Shown here: piece after piece, positions 1 to 9,749 of the stretch | Layout of the letters: every line of letters starts with the position of its first letter | Numbering within the stretch: position 1 is the first letter of the stretch | Source: Juglans regia | Taxonomy: Eukaryota; Streptophyta; Magnoliopsida; Fagales; Juglandaceae | Length of the DNA: 64,000 nt | Direction: 5' to 3' | Assembly (NCBI RefSeq): GCF_001411555.2 | Contig: NC_049912.1 | Location: forward strand, 18,150,341-18,214,340 | The notes under the pieces: model-generated | The model's input: the letters and a program-made list of their open reading frames with translations, nothing else | The model's database searches: none | Told to the model about the DNA's origin: nothing | Made by a program: the position numbers and the translations under genes

Positions 1-376
1 TAGAGTTCGGGCAAGAACTCTAGGGGATTTAAATCCCTATGTATGTCTCTGAATGTACGTTGTATAAATGTTTGTGCTTGTGTTAGCATGCGGCTCTACT
101 TGAAGCACAAGAAGCCCAAGTTAACTTTAAACTTTTTTTTTTTTTTCGGTCAGAGTTAATTTTTATATGAAATACCTAAAACCAATTGCAGGGTGGACAC
201 AAGAGTGCAACACCAGCTGCACATCATGCTAAATTGACATGCACAATGTCAAAATGACGGTAAGGATTTTTTTTTCTCAGCAAAATGATAAGGAAAAAAA
301 GTGAACATCCCCTTCAGCTCCCAGACAAGTAGGAAGTCCAATGTCCTCTCTCTTAATCCTGCAGTTCAAATCTTCT
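1..376. other. No gene seen; T-rich spacer
   Basis: No reading frame or repeat boundary that I can support. There are T-runs near 126-146 and 268-276. If the COQ6 gene to the right is intact, this stretch and everything up to 4216 would lie inside one of its introns. Confidence 0.4.
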
Positions 377-598
377 TCCCACACCGGGTGTCTAAGAATA
401 GCATCCCACCTAATACCAAGGGTGCACAGGCCCTCGGTAAAGAGTTTCCCACAAGTGCACCTCGGATAATTCAAGAGAAAACCCCCTAGTCCAGTGGGCC
501 GTAAGAATTGTTTGCACCCAAGAGGGATTCGAACCTTAGACCTGGAGGGAGAAGACCACCAAGATCAAGGCTTTTACCACTTGAGCCAACCCCTAGGA
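377..598 (-). mobile_element. Au-like tRNA-derived SINE
   Basis: Read on the minus strand from about 598, the sequence has a Pol III A box, TGGCTCAAGTGG (577-588), and a perfect B box, GGTTCGAATCC (525-535), 41 bases apart. It continues through segments typical of the plant Au SINE family as I remember them (TGGGTGCAAACAAT, then CGAGGTGCACTTG) and ends near GACACCCGGTG (381-391). Length is about 215 bp, as expected. Several differences from my memory of the family suggest an old copy. The exact 3' end is uncertain because I found no clean target-site duplication. Confidence 0.75.
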
Positions 599-690
599 GT
601 TACATGTTCTTATTTCTCTAGGTAAATTTACTCATAATTCATTCTTTCTAACATGCAGTGTAAAACTAAACTATTATGCATTCTAATATT

Positions 691-1216
691 TTTTTTTTGA
701 TAAGTAAAACAAGAATTTATTAATATACCAACTGTCGAATACAGAGAAAATGCCCTAATTATGTAGGCATATTAGAAACTAGGAAAACATGAAGGTCCAT
801 GCCATTAAAGTCTATTGCAATGGCCCAAGTACAAAGAGTCCTAAAGAAAAACATTTTAAGCTCCTCTAAAGTTCTCTCTTTGTCCTCAAATGTCCTCTCA
901 TTGCGCTCTTGCCATAGACACCACATAATACAAATGGGGATCATCTTCCAAACTGCTTTGATTTGTCTCACCCCACGAATCGAAGCCCAGCAAGCCAATA
1001 CCTCCAAAACTGTTTGCGGCATAACCCACATTAACTCCATCTTTTTAAACACCTCGTCCCAAAGAGTCCTGGCTATCTCACAGTGTAAAAGTAAATGATT
1101 TACCGACTCACCCCCACTTTTACACATACAACACCAATCTGCAATAATAATCCTCCTCTTTCTTAGATTATCCGTGGTGAGAATCTTACCCAACGATGCT
1201 GTCCACACAAAGAAAA
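691..1216 (-). mobile_element. 5'-truncated LINE (L1 type), 3' end only
   Basis: The insertion is bounded by a perfect 15-bp target-site duplication, ATGCATTCTAATATT, at 676-690 and 1217-1231. The poly(A) tail appears as a T-run at 691-698. A 149-codon frame (759-1208) encodes the zinc-binding domain found at the end of plant LINE reverse transcriptases: ADWCCMCKSGGES, then VNHLLLHCEIARTLW, a CCHC-like array. The reverse transcriptase core is absent, so this is a dead-on-arrival copy. A related copy, in the other orientation, lies at 26913-27281. Confidence 0.88.
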
Positions 1217-1231
1217 ATGCATTCTAATATT

Positions 1232-2020
1232 AAAAGGAAATTATCAGTAAACAAAATTTTATTGATCAGAAAAGTAGACAAAGGCCCAATGGGACATACA
1301 CAAGAGCATCGCCTATGCATGCTAGTTTAGTGAGCATTCTCATATAAAAAATTAACATGCCGACACATGTAAGAACTAAGCGAACATAGGGATTGTCGAA
1401 TAGTTTAATGAGTTAGCAGGGATAGCAATGCATTAAGTTTATCAGAAACGCTTTGGAGCGGTCCGACTGTTTTCAAGGGAATACTAGCCACCAATTGTAA
1501 GCCGCCACGTCAGCGATTCCACACAACTAACATAAGATCATCACATTGCCAAACACCCCAGTCGAACGCACCTGCCAAAGCATCTCTTGAAACTCAACCT
1601 AGTCGAACGAATTCGCCCCCTTCACAAACTACAGATCCCATCGAACGCCCTAGTCTAGTGCCGTCGAATGCCTCAACAGTTTTGTTGGCCACCAATTTCG
1701 GCGCCACCATTTCCGTGTAAGAACCATCTTCATCGCGCCTAGCATCTCCATCGCTCACCATCCGCCCACCATCTCTGTTGCCCACCACTACTCTATTCAG
1801 TGGTTTCCCAATGTATGATAACAGAGAATTTCATAGATTCCCCTCCCCTTAGTTATTTTGCAAATACCCAAATCCAGCTTGAGGAAGTTTATCATGGCTG
1901 TAGAAATATATAAATTATTATTTTTCTGTTGGGATTTTGAGTTTTGAGTTTTTTCATTGTCAGATAAATCTTTTGGTCTCGTGGTCTTTCAAGTATTTGA
2001 GTAGATCTACTTCAGAACTT
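1232..2020. other. Non-coding spacer, possible LINE tail
   Basis: The stretch 1240-1310 resembles the 3' end of another minus-strand LINE (ATCAATAAAATTTTG read on the minus strand) but carries no frame. Positions 1440-1790 contain several scattered GTCGAACG-like words with no clear period. No gene is seen. Confidence 0.35.
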
Positions 2021-2036
2021 GCGTATAATTTTGTTT

Positions 2037-3409
2037 TTTGTTTTTTTTTTAGAAAAGACAGGGCCACATGTCCAAGAGTGACCCCTCCCCAATTTATTAA
2101 AAAATAAACCTCACTTTTGGAGAAGGAAAGCCATGATTACAATATTAAACTTAAATGAACCAACAAAACCAAACAAAAACAACCCAATACCAAGTCTCTA
2201 CCCATAACACTTTATTGATCTAATAGAAGAACATCCACTTTTATCCAAACGGAAAATACCCCTAAGAAACCGAGGTAAATCTGAGCTATTATTCCACGTT
2301 TTATTGACACCATCAACACCCAAACGAGCAAAGCCATCAGCCAAAGAATTGCTTTCTCTATAAACATGTTTAAAGTGGAAAACCAGACCATCAAGTAACC
2401 TTAACAACTCCTCCCAGTAATTTTCCAAATACCAAAGGCCACACCTTTTCTTCTTCAACCAATCTATTACTACCTTCGAATCCATCTCAATTTCTACCCT
2501 TAGAAGACCCAAAAATCTCACAATGCGTAGTCCTTGGAGCAAACCCATAAATTCAGCAAAATTATTAGACTGTATACCAGAATTTATAGCAAAACCAGAG
2601 ATCAAATTCCCCTTATAATCTCTTATTGCCCCTCCTGCACCCGGATTCCCTAGCGAACTGCCATCAACATTCAACTTATACCAACCTTCCTGAGGCTTCT
2701 TCCACTACACTATTTTAGAATTTATAAACTTTCTTTTCCTAATAGGGATACTAAATAACTGCAAGATCTCTTCATCCCATCTAGAAAAGTTGGAGGACAC
2801 CTTAAGGTTTTCTCCTACTAAAGCCAACCAATATGTAATCGAACTCCAAACCGATTGGATAGACTCATGCTTACCCTCCATTCTAGCTGTACACCATCGA
2901 ATCCATAGTCTCCAAGTAATAATACAAGGCAAAAGGCCAATTAACTGACCACTCTGTGAGGACTACTTTGCACGCCTATACCAGACTTCAATTTTTTCCT
3001 TCCATGTTTTACCTTCCAATAAAGGCATTCCAAGCTTTATAGAACAAGTGCGCCAAATCTGTTCCGCAAAAGACCCAAGGCCAAAATATGATTTTGGTCC
3101 TCATATCTCCCAACACTACAGCAATCACATTTTGAGACCAATGGGATTCCTGCTCTGCGAACTTGATCATCCACAGGTAGACAATTGTTTCGAGCCTTCC
3201 ACATAGTTAAAGACATTTTCCTTGGTAGTGCAGAATGCCACAACCAATGTATCCACGGAATTTTAGGAGCACGGGTTCGAATACAATCCCATGCTGAATG
3301 GGTGGAAAAGCTTCATTGAGCACTCGGTAGCCAAATGAGCACATCTCTCCCCTGTTTCACTCTACCCAGTTCTTCTATAATTTGTTCTGACTTTTCCATC
3401 CCTACTAGG
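2037..3409 (-). mobile_element. 5'-truncated LINE with zf-RVT and RNase H domains
   Basis: It is flanked by a perfect 16-bp target-site duplication, GCGTATAATTTTGTTT, at 2021-2036 and 3410-3425. A T-run (2041-2050) marks the poly(A) end on the minus strand. Reading the minus strand from 3409: a zinc-binding domain (LWHSALPRKMSLTMWKARN, about 3240-3180, then CDCC), a linker (2705-2932) and an RNase H domain (2198-2674) opening with MNVDGSSLGNPGAGG and keeping EMDSKVVIDWL and YRESNSLADGFA. Stops separate the blocks, so the copy is decayed. Confidence 0.9.
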
Positions 3410-3425
3410 CGTATAATTTTGTTTA

Positions 3426-4216
3426 GAATTGAAGTTCAATTATGAATTTTGTGGGATTGAATAAGTGGTGTTCCTGGTTCTTGTGAAATACAGAAATCAA
3501 ATGATCGGGACCAGAAGTGCATTCCAACTTGTCAAAGTTAAAGTTTTGATAGAACTTGTCATTTTGATAGCATTCCAACAAGGGGAGTTGTATTATGTGA
3601 CTCAGTTTCCTGTTTATTGAACTTGTTTTACTCGTTTCCATGGAAAGGCACGACTTTGAGGGAGGAAGAAAGGTTTAGGGCATGCGAAGAAGAAGAAGAG
3701 AAGAACGTGTTTTCGTCTTCGCCTTCATCTGTTTGGACTTTTATCTTTTGAATCAGAGTTGATAATTCTTTGGCAATGAGGAGGTTTCTGGAAAGGGGGG
3801 TTTCCGTGCGAAAATTAACAAAGAGGGAAGGGAGAGTGGCAGAGAGGGAGGGGTTTGTCGGGCTGCGACATTGGGGGTTTCGATGGGTTTGAGCAAAGGA
3901 GATGGGTTTGAGCAAAGAAGAGATGACCCAAATGAGGGGTTTGAGCGAAGGAGGCTCCTATGTGCAGTCCCATATGTTTTTCAAATGGACCGCCTACGTG
4001 GCGATTACTTATTGGTGGGCTGTTTTTTATAATAGGACAGACGGACCAGTTCTAAGTTATTCTCTAAGTTTATAGTTCTCTGGAACTTCCAAGTATTGCA
4101 GAACATCATACTACATTGAGAGCAATTAAAAGAAAATGACTAATTAAAACCAATGGATAATAAATAATCGAAGCGAATGAATTATGCCACGACCAAAGAA
4201 AAATAACAATGATTAC
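3426..4216. other. Spacer or COQ6 intron; unassigned short frame
   Basis: This lies directly downstream (minus strand) of the last visible COQ6 exon. A 95-codon minus-strand frame (3628-3915) is rich in serine and threonine and has no recognisable domain. The stretch 3950-4090 contains paired motifs resembling a MITE end, but I could not fix boundaries. No COQ6 exon is recognisable here. Confidence 0.35.
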
Positions 4217-6895
4217 CTGCATCTTATCAAAATATGCATGTCGATTCTGTTCAATGTATTGCCAAGCGCCAACATCTGCAAAGTACAAGTGTTGTTATTC
4301 TAGCTATAAAACTATGCTAAACCTTGGTTTGTCTCCTTTGAAAAGAAGTATCACTTCCAGCTAGTTGATTTTTTCAAGCGTGATGCAGGTCCATTAAACT
4401 CAGCAGAAAGTGTGCAGAGTTTTATAGCTAAATACCATTTATGCACATCCTAAAGGAAGTGTGCTGAAGCACACAGAAGGACTTCACTAAAAGAGTGTCC
4501 ATGGTGCCAAATGGCAAGTACAATTTGCTCATGCATGTGCATAAGTAGATAACAAAAGCTTGGCTATGATACATAGTTTCTTAAGGATTTTATGGTTTAG
4601 ATGATCGAAAGCAAGAATTAATGGAGACAACAAAACAATAATTAGTGAAGTGAAAAGGAAAATAATACAATAAAAAGCATCAAAATTCACCAGCAAAACC
4701 CATAAAGAGAAGTCCCTTGTCCAATAACTGAAAGGGATGAACTCCAACAACAACAGCATGAAATTCAAAATATTGGAGTGTGACCAAAGGCGATAGGGGA
4801 ACATGATAATAACATTAGATAACAAAGTAATGTGTGTCGGACAATAACAGCACCGAAAACCTTTTTCTTTTTCTTTTTTGATGATGTGGAACGGTGGGTC
4901 CAGAGGGCCCTGGCTTGGGGAGGAGGCATATATGAAGAGAAAAAGGGGGGGCAAATCTGGTGGGAGAGTAAGATGGGAGGAAGGGGGGGGGGGGGGCAAA
5001 ATCTGGTGGGAGAGTAAGATGGGAGGAATTGAAGTCTAGTAAATCATTTATCTTGCATGTCAATCTAGACAAACTGTCATCATAGAATAAAACCTAATAT
5101 CAGCTGCTAACAACATAGAAATGGCGAATATCAGGGTAGTAATACTTAGCTCGAACCAATCTAGTTTACAAAGAAGTTGTTTACTAGCACAGATCAACTG
5201 GGCACCATATAATAAAATGAAAATTAAGAGCATTTTGAAGATGGCACAGCGCAAGATTGAGAATGAAAAAGTATCAAAGTTACTACCTTTGAAAAGAGAT
5301 ATAGTTGCGGGTGTTACTGTACTGACCCTTGCATCTGGGGGGTCTCCTTTGTTTAAGCTGACTCTACTCCCCAATGCAGGATTGCCATCAATGATGGCAA
5401 CATTCAAGTGTTTTGTCAATGGCATGCTAGCTGCAAACACACATACAATATGATAATCGTTGAACTTTAAATCAAATTTTGGGAATGAAAATCTCCTCAA
5501 ACTTTTTGATGATTACAATAAATAGGTACTAATGATGAAAGAGTGTGTTACCCCAATACACAGGAAGTGTACAAGAAATCCACCTAACATCAAAAGGAAG
5601 AAGTGCTAGAAATTCCGGAAAATTAGAAATAAAAAGAGCAACACTATCTTGGGCTTTATCGTTAAGGACAAAATACAGATACTTTAGTTCTGAACATCGA
5701 TTGTTCACAATCCTCAAAACTGCCCTGGTTTCTTTCTCTTCATGAAAACTGAACACATTAAATTGAATAAGAAGACTGCTGCAAGGTACAGTCTGCCTGG
5801 TGTTTCTATCTTATTCACAACACAGTACATTATGGTTTGGAGAATGAAGGTAAGTAAATTTAACACACATCATTACCTACCCAAAGAACAAGCTAGAGCC
5901 ATGCCAACCATGCCTCCTCCAACTATTGCAATGTCATACTGCTGAATGTTATTGGCGAAATCATTTTTCTCCTTGTGCTCCTAATATTTCAAGCAAACTA
6001 ATTAAATTCAACATTACAATTAATTGACAAAAGTAAAACTCTTTAAACCAATAAGAGCCATGTTAATATATCATTTTTCAACGTAGAACTTGTAATCACT
6101 CTACCAATAGTCGTAAGAGATCAAAACTCAAAAACCAACAAGAGCCATGTTAACATAGGATATTAAGTAGTTGGCATGAACAGGGAAAACTATGAGTTCA
6201 CTCAAGACGAGACAGCACATAAATAAACCTGTAAGTCATATATGGTGAGATTATTACTTGGCTGGATTGGCCACGATAAAAACCAGATACTCTTGCAGCT
6301 GCATCAGTGCAGAAATATTCCTGCCGGACTTTTAGCCTGGAGACATTTGCAGCAAGTTTTCTCGCAATCACCCTGTTTGAGTAGATAATATATTAGATGT
6401 AAACAAGAGGTAACTGCGATATAAGCAACCATGAAAGAAATCCAGACAAGAGACAATTGAAAATTTAAATCGCCAACAATATCCGTAAGGCTGGCATACA
6501 ATTACCAAACAAGAAACCCTTCAGACGCGCATCAGTGACCCATGAATAGCAGATAAGATGAAAAGAAAAATAAAAAACTTAGAAAGTTCAAAGCTTTAGG
6601 TATTCCAATAAACACAGCGATCGGCATAACAACAATACAGGGACTTGGGTTACGCAAATTAATGCTTCCACAAAAACACAGACGTACAGGAAAATCACAA
6701 TCACAAATGCGCACAGATAGATGCATGCTTTTCAAATCTTTGAACGCACGAAAGGCAAAGAACAATACAAAGGAAACGGGACCTTCTCAAATCAAAATAG
6801 GAGCCAAAAGCAATTCAGTTTCTCTTATAACTGAATGATTTAGTGAAAATCAAAGTGTTTGGTTAGTGCGAAATATAAAATTTGTACCTATTCAT
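4217..6895 (-). CDS. COQ6: COQ6, ubiquinone biosynthesis flavin monooxygenase (5' exons only)
   Basis: FAD-dependent monooxygenase of the UbiH/COQ6 family, which hydroxylates the ubiquinone ring on the inner mitochondrial membrane. Five coding exons join in frame on the minus strand: 6888-6895, 6258-6372, 5881-5980, 5287-5430 and 4217-4275, all with GT/AG introns, giving 142 codons. The first exon holds only ATGAATAG. Exons 1-2 encode a basic leader (MNRVIARKLAANVSRLK) that fits a mitochondrial presequence. Exon 3 carries the FAD Rossmann motif YDIAIVGGGMVGMALA; exon 4 has DARVSTVTPATISLFK; exon 5 has GAWQYIEQNRHAYFDKM, a block typical of COQ6. Complete plant proteins are roughly 500 residues, so about 70% is missing. 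The 3' exons are either beyond the left edge, across an intron loaded with SINE and LINEs, or lost. Confidence 0.8.
4942..5028. repeat. G-rich two-copy tandem repeat in COQ6 intron 4
   Basis: A unit of about 40 bp (a G-tract, then CAAATCTGGTGGGAGAG, then TAAGATGGGAGGA) occurs twice in direct order. The G-runs are 7 and about 14 bases long. The intron 4276-5286 contains no other recognisable feature. Confidence 0.7.
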
Positions 6896-6933
6896 TTTTT
6901 CCGCCGCGCAAGCTCACTGGCAATTGCGAGTTT

Positions 6934-6962
<29 letters not shown>
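6934..6962. repeat. (GA)n microsatellite in the COQ6 5' leader or promoter
   Basis: About 14 GA units, 40 bases upstream of the COQ6 start codon. Read in the gene's direction it is a CT-repeat, common in plant 5' leaders. Confidence 0.9.
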
Positions 6963-6964
<2 letters not shown>

Positions 6965-7544
6965 TGGGGGCGAGGATAGGTAAGGGTGTGCATGCGACCC
7001 GAACAACCGATTGATCCGATTAAGATGACCCGAGCCGACCCTAATTTGTCGGGTTATATTTGAGCGGGCCTCCAGCCCGACTAATAACGGGCTTGTATAA
7101 ATTGTGTCAACCCATCCGAAAAAAAGCCCGAGGAGAAAGAGCTCGTGGTTCTAATTAGGCCTGCACATTGGCCCGCCCAAGAAAGTTTTGGCCCGACCCG
7201 ACTTGGCCCATAGGCATGCCCCCAGAGAACAATAACCCGATCCGACCTGAACCATTCGAGTCAAGTAAAACTTCTCCTTGTTCTTGAGGGGGATTCGCAG
7301 CACGTATAATTTGTTTCCTCAAGTTCATCAGAAACCAACCAGACGTATAAAACCCTCTTACCCACTTCAAAATCAAAGCAATACGCAATCAATAATGAAA
7401 CAAAACCCAATGAGAAGTCAGCAACAAGCTGGGTCCCACTCCCTTCCATAGTAAAACAACCTACCCCACAATATTAGAGTTGGCTGGATAGAACACGGGC
7501 CAGTACAGGAACTTGGACAAACCCTTCTGCATATTGATGGATAC

Positions 7545-7730
7545 ATTGTGTATATCTCCTTCGGCAGCGTCGTCTACTCTACTCAAGCCCAGGTGGACGA
7601 AATAGCTCACGGGATCTTGAACTTTGGGGTCTCGTCGTTCTTATGGGTCATGAAGCCTCCACACAAAGACGCTGGCTACGAACTGCTTGTTCCTCGAGAA
7701 GGATTCCTTTCTTCCACTGGGACTATGTAG
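7545..7730 (+). pseudogene. Glycosyltransferase (UGT84-like) fragment
   Basis: The frame encodes VYISFGSVVYSTQAQVDEIA, then SSFLWVMKPPHKDAGYELLV, matching the segment just before the sugar-donor (PSPG) box of family-1 plant UDP-glycosyltransferases, most like UGT84 acyl-glucosyltransferases. It stops at 7728-7730, before the PSPG box, and upstream sequence no longer matches. About 60 of roughly 480 residues remain, so it cannot be catalytic. It sits within the hAT element 7156-8328, which suggests capture by the element. UGT84 assignment is from memory of the family. Confidence 0.75.
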
Positions 7731-7980
7731 AAGGTTTGCTTTTTATGCCTCCACTTGTATTTGTGTTGGGTAAGACGAAAAGGATGGTAGGAGAAAGTTT
7801 TTCCGAGAAATAGGAAGAGGCAGATCTGTTAACACTCAGACTCGAGTCGCTTAATCGTGGGTGAATAAGTGATGTTTGGCTTGTGGCGCTGCTCGCACTT
7901 GGCCGGCGACGATGAACGGTGAGGTGGAATGGCAAGGTGGCTAGGGTTTTGAGGAGAAGAGCTTGGACCTCAAAATGAGC

Positions 7981-8196
7981 CCGTTTGTTTTCAAAGATGA
8001 GATGAGATGAGTTGAGATTAAAGTTAAAAAGTTGAATAAAATATTATTAAAATATATTTTTTAATATTATTGTTGTTTTGAGATTTGAAAAAGTTGAATT
8101 GTTTATTTTATTTTGTGTAGAGATTTGAAAAAGTTGTAATGATGAGGTGAGATGAGATGAGATGAGATGAGATGTTTTTGGAAAACAAACAAGGCT
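7981..8196. mobile_element. GATGAG-ended MITE nested in the hAT element
   Basis: The ends are inverted: TTTGTTTTCAAAGATGAGAT at the left, and its complement-like TCATCTCATC run then GGAAAACAAAC at the right. The core holds GAATAAAATATTATTAAAAT and TGAGATTTGAAAAAGTTGAA. The same family recurs at 15930-16130, 19098-19315, 41255-41455 and, more diverged, 19838-20245. Confidence 0.7.
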
Positions 8197-8336
8197 ATAG
8201 TTGCTGATCGGTTTCAACCGACATGTGAGTTATCGAACCCGTTAGATGATCTGGACCCGACTATTGTCGGGTGAATCCAATCGGGTCATGCGGGTTGATC
8301 GGCCCATCGGACTTCTTGCACAGGCCTAGTTCTAAT

Positions 8337-9740
8337 TCCTGAAGTCACATGCATTATATATTTAGTTCTTCTATGGATAATCGTGTGAAGGAGTCGTGAT
8401 GCAGTCGTGCGTTGCCACGTCAAAATTAAAAAAAAAAAAAAAAAGGAAGAAAAGAAACTAAGCACGCACAGTTCATTGAGAAAGAACACTGACATCCTTC
8501 GTCCAAAGCCTTTGTTCAGAGTATTTTTCAGAATTTTCGTGACAGTTGAAGATTTGTTATTCGAGGATGAAACGAGTTTCTCATTTTAGATTTGGGATGA
8601 GTATGTTCGAACTGACACTTGATATCTAATTATATTTTATCTCGCTTCGCTGGTTTCACTGGCATTCATGCTCTCATTTTTTCCTTCAGATGAGATTTCC
8701 ATGGTAATGGGGTTCTTTGGTTTTTGGAAAACTGTAAATGTAATGGTCTTCAACCTTCATTTTTTTGTTTTTTCTTTCAAATGAGATTTTCCTGGTAGTG
8801 GTTTTTTTTTTTTTTTTGGTAAGAAAAACTCTAAAATGAAAAAGAAATTGACTTTCTTCTATCTAAACAAAGTTTCGTTCTGGAAGTTGGCTACCCATTT
8901 TTAATTTATCAGTTATTTGAGGTCATATGCATAGGATAACATTATGGCATATTAATGAAGAAATTACCATTACCAAAGGAAGGAAGATTATTTTTGTTTC
9001 ATTCTCCATCCTTCCACATCCAGACCAGGATTTTGAGAAGCTTTAAAATTGTAGTTCAACAACAAAGTCATATTTGGAGCCGGTTTCTACTACTGAGAAG
9101 GGCTTTTTTTTAATTCTGCCCAAACAATAAATATAGCACAGGAACAGAACAAAAGATACCAATAACATAGATCGTTATGAGATGCATGTGAATTGGTAAA
9201 TCAATTTTTTTTATTTTATTTATCATTATCTTTTTCTTTCTTGGATCCTAATTCTTCCATCAATAGAAAAGTAGAAAAATATTGAAATTGCAATAAAGCT
9301 GAGTCGGCAGCTAGAACATGGGATGGATATACTTAAAAATAAAAAAAGAAGATGACAGGCTTCAATGCTAATTAAAAGGTTTGTTTATGTAGTTTCAGCT
9401 TTTACCGTTCCTTTTATCTTTTGTGGTATTTAAAGCTTGTAGTCTTACCTCTCTTCAATTTTAATTCCTGTTGTGGAGTTCTATCCGAATTTTAGGTTTT
9501 GAGCTTGATCCAAAGGGCATAAAAAAGCGAAGTATTAATTCACTTTAAAAAAGTCATTTTTTTCCACCCTACATTGAGCTCAGTTATGAGTTTAAATGGG
9601 TAATGGGACATCAAGATGATCGAATGGGTAACTAATACCTCCCATTTGTAATATGATTTGATTGATACCTCCCATTTTTTTCCTTTCTTCTTTGAAGTAA
9701 GACTACATTTAACTGTTTTAATGTTTGTATATCTAGTCTT
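8337..9740. other. No gene seen
   Basis: A+T-rich sequence with T-runs near 8805 and A-runs near 8425. No frame longer than about 80 codons and no recognisable domain or repeat boundary. Confidence 0.4.
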
Positions 9741-9749
9741 ATTGGGATC

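Larger units (their letters stand above)
7156..8328. mobile_element. Non-autonomous hAT element carrying a gene fragment (Pack-type)
   Basis: The ends read TAGGCCTGCACA (7156) and TGCACAGGCCTA (to 8328), an imperfect inverted repeat of hAT type. An exact 8-bp target-site duplication, GTTCTAAT, flanks it at 7148-7155 and 8329-8336; 8 bp is the hAT signature. Length is 1173 bp, with no transposase. It contains a glycosyltransferase gene fragment (7548-7730) and a nested MITE (about 7988-8194). Subterminal regions are rich in CCCGAC-type words, which also occur just outside at 6990-7140, so a second, older copy may adjoin. Confidence 0.85.

Noticed and set aside
525..588. A and B boxes resembling a tRNA gene
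   Set aside because: No cloverleaf or anticodon arm can be formed around them; the body beyond the B box is that of a SINE.
3628..3915. 95-codon minus-strand frame
   Set aside because: Low-complexity Ser/Thr/Pro composition and no match to COQ6 exons or any family.
4815..5072. Pro-rich and Gly-rich frames in COQ6 intron 4
   Set aside because: Produced by the G-run tandem repeat.
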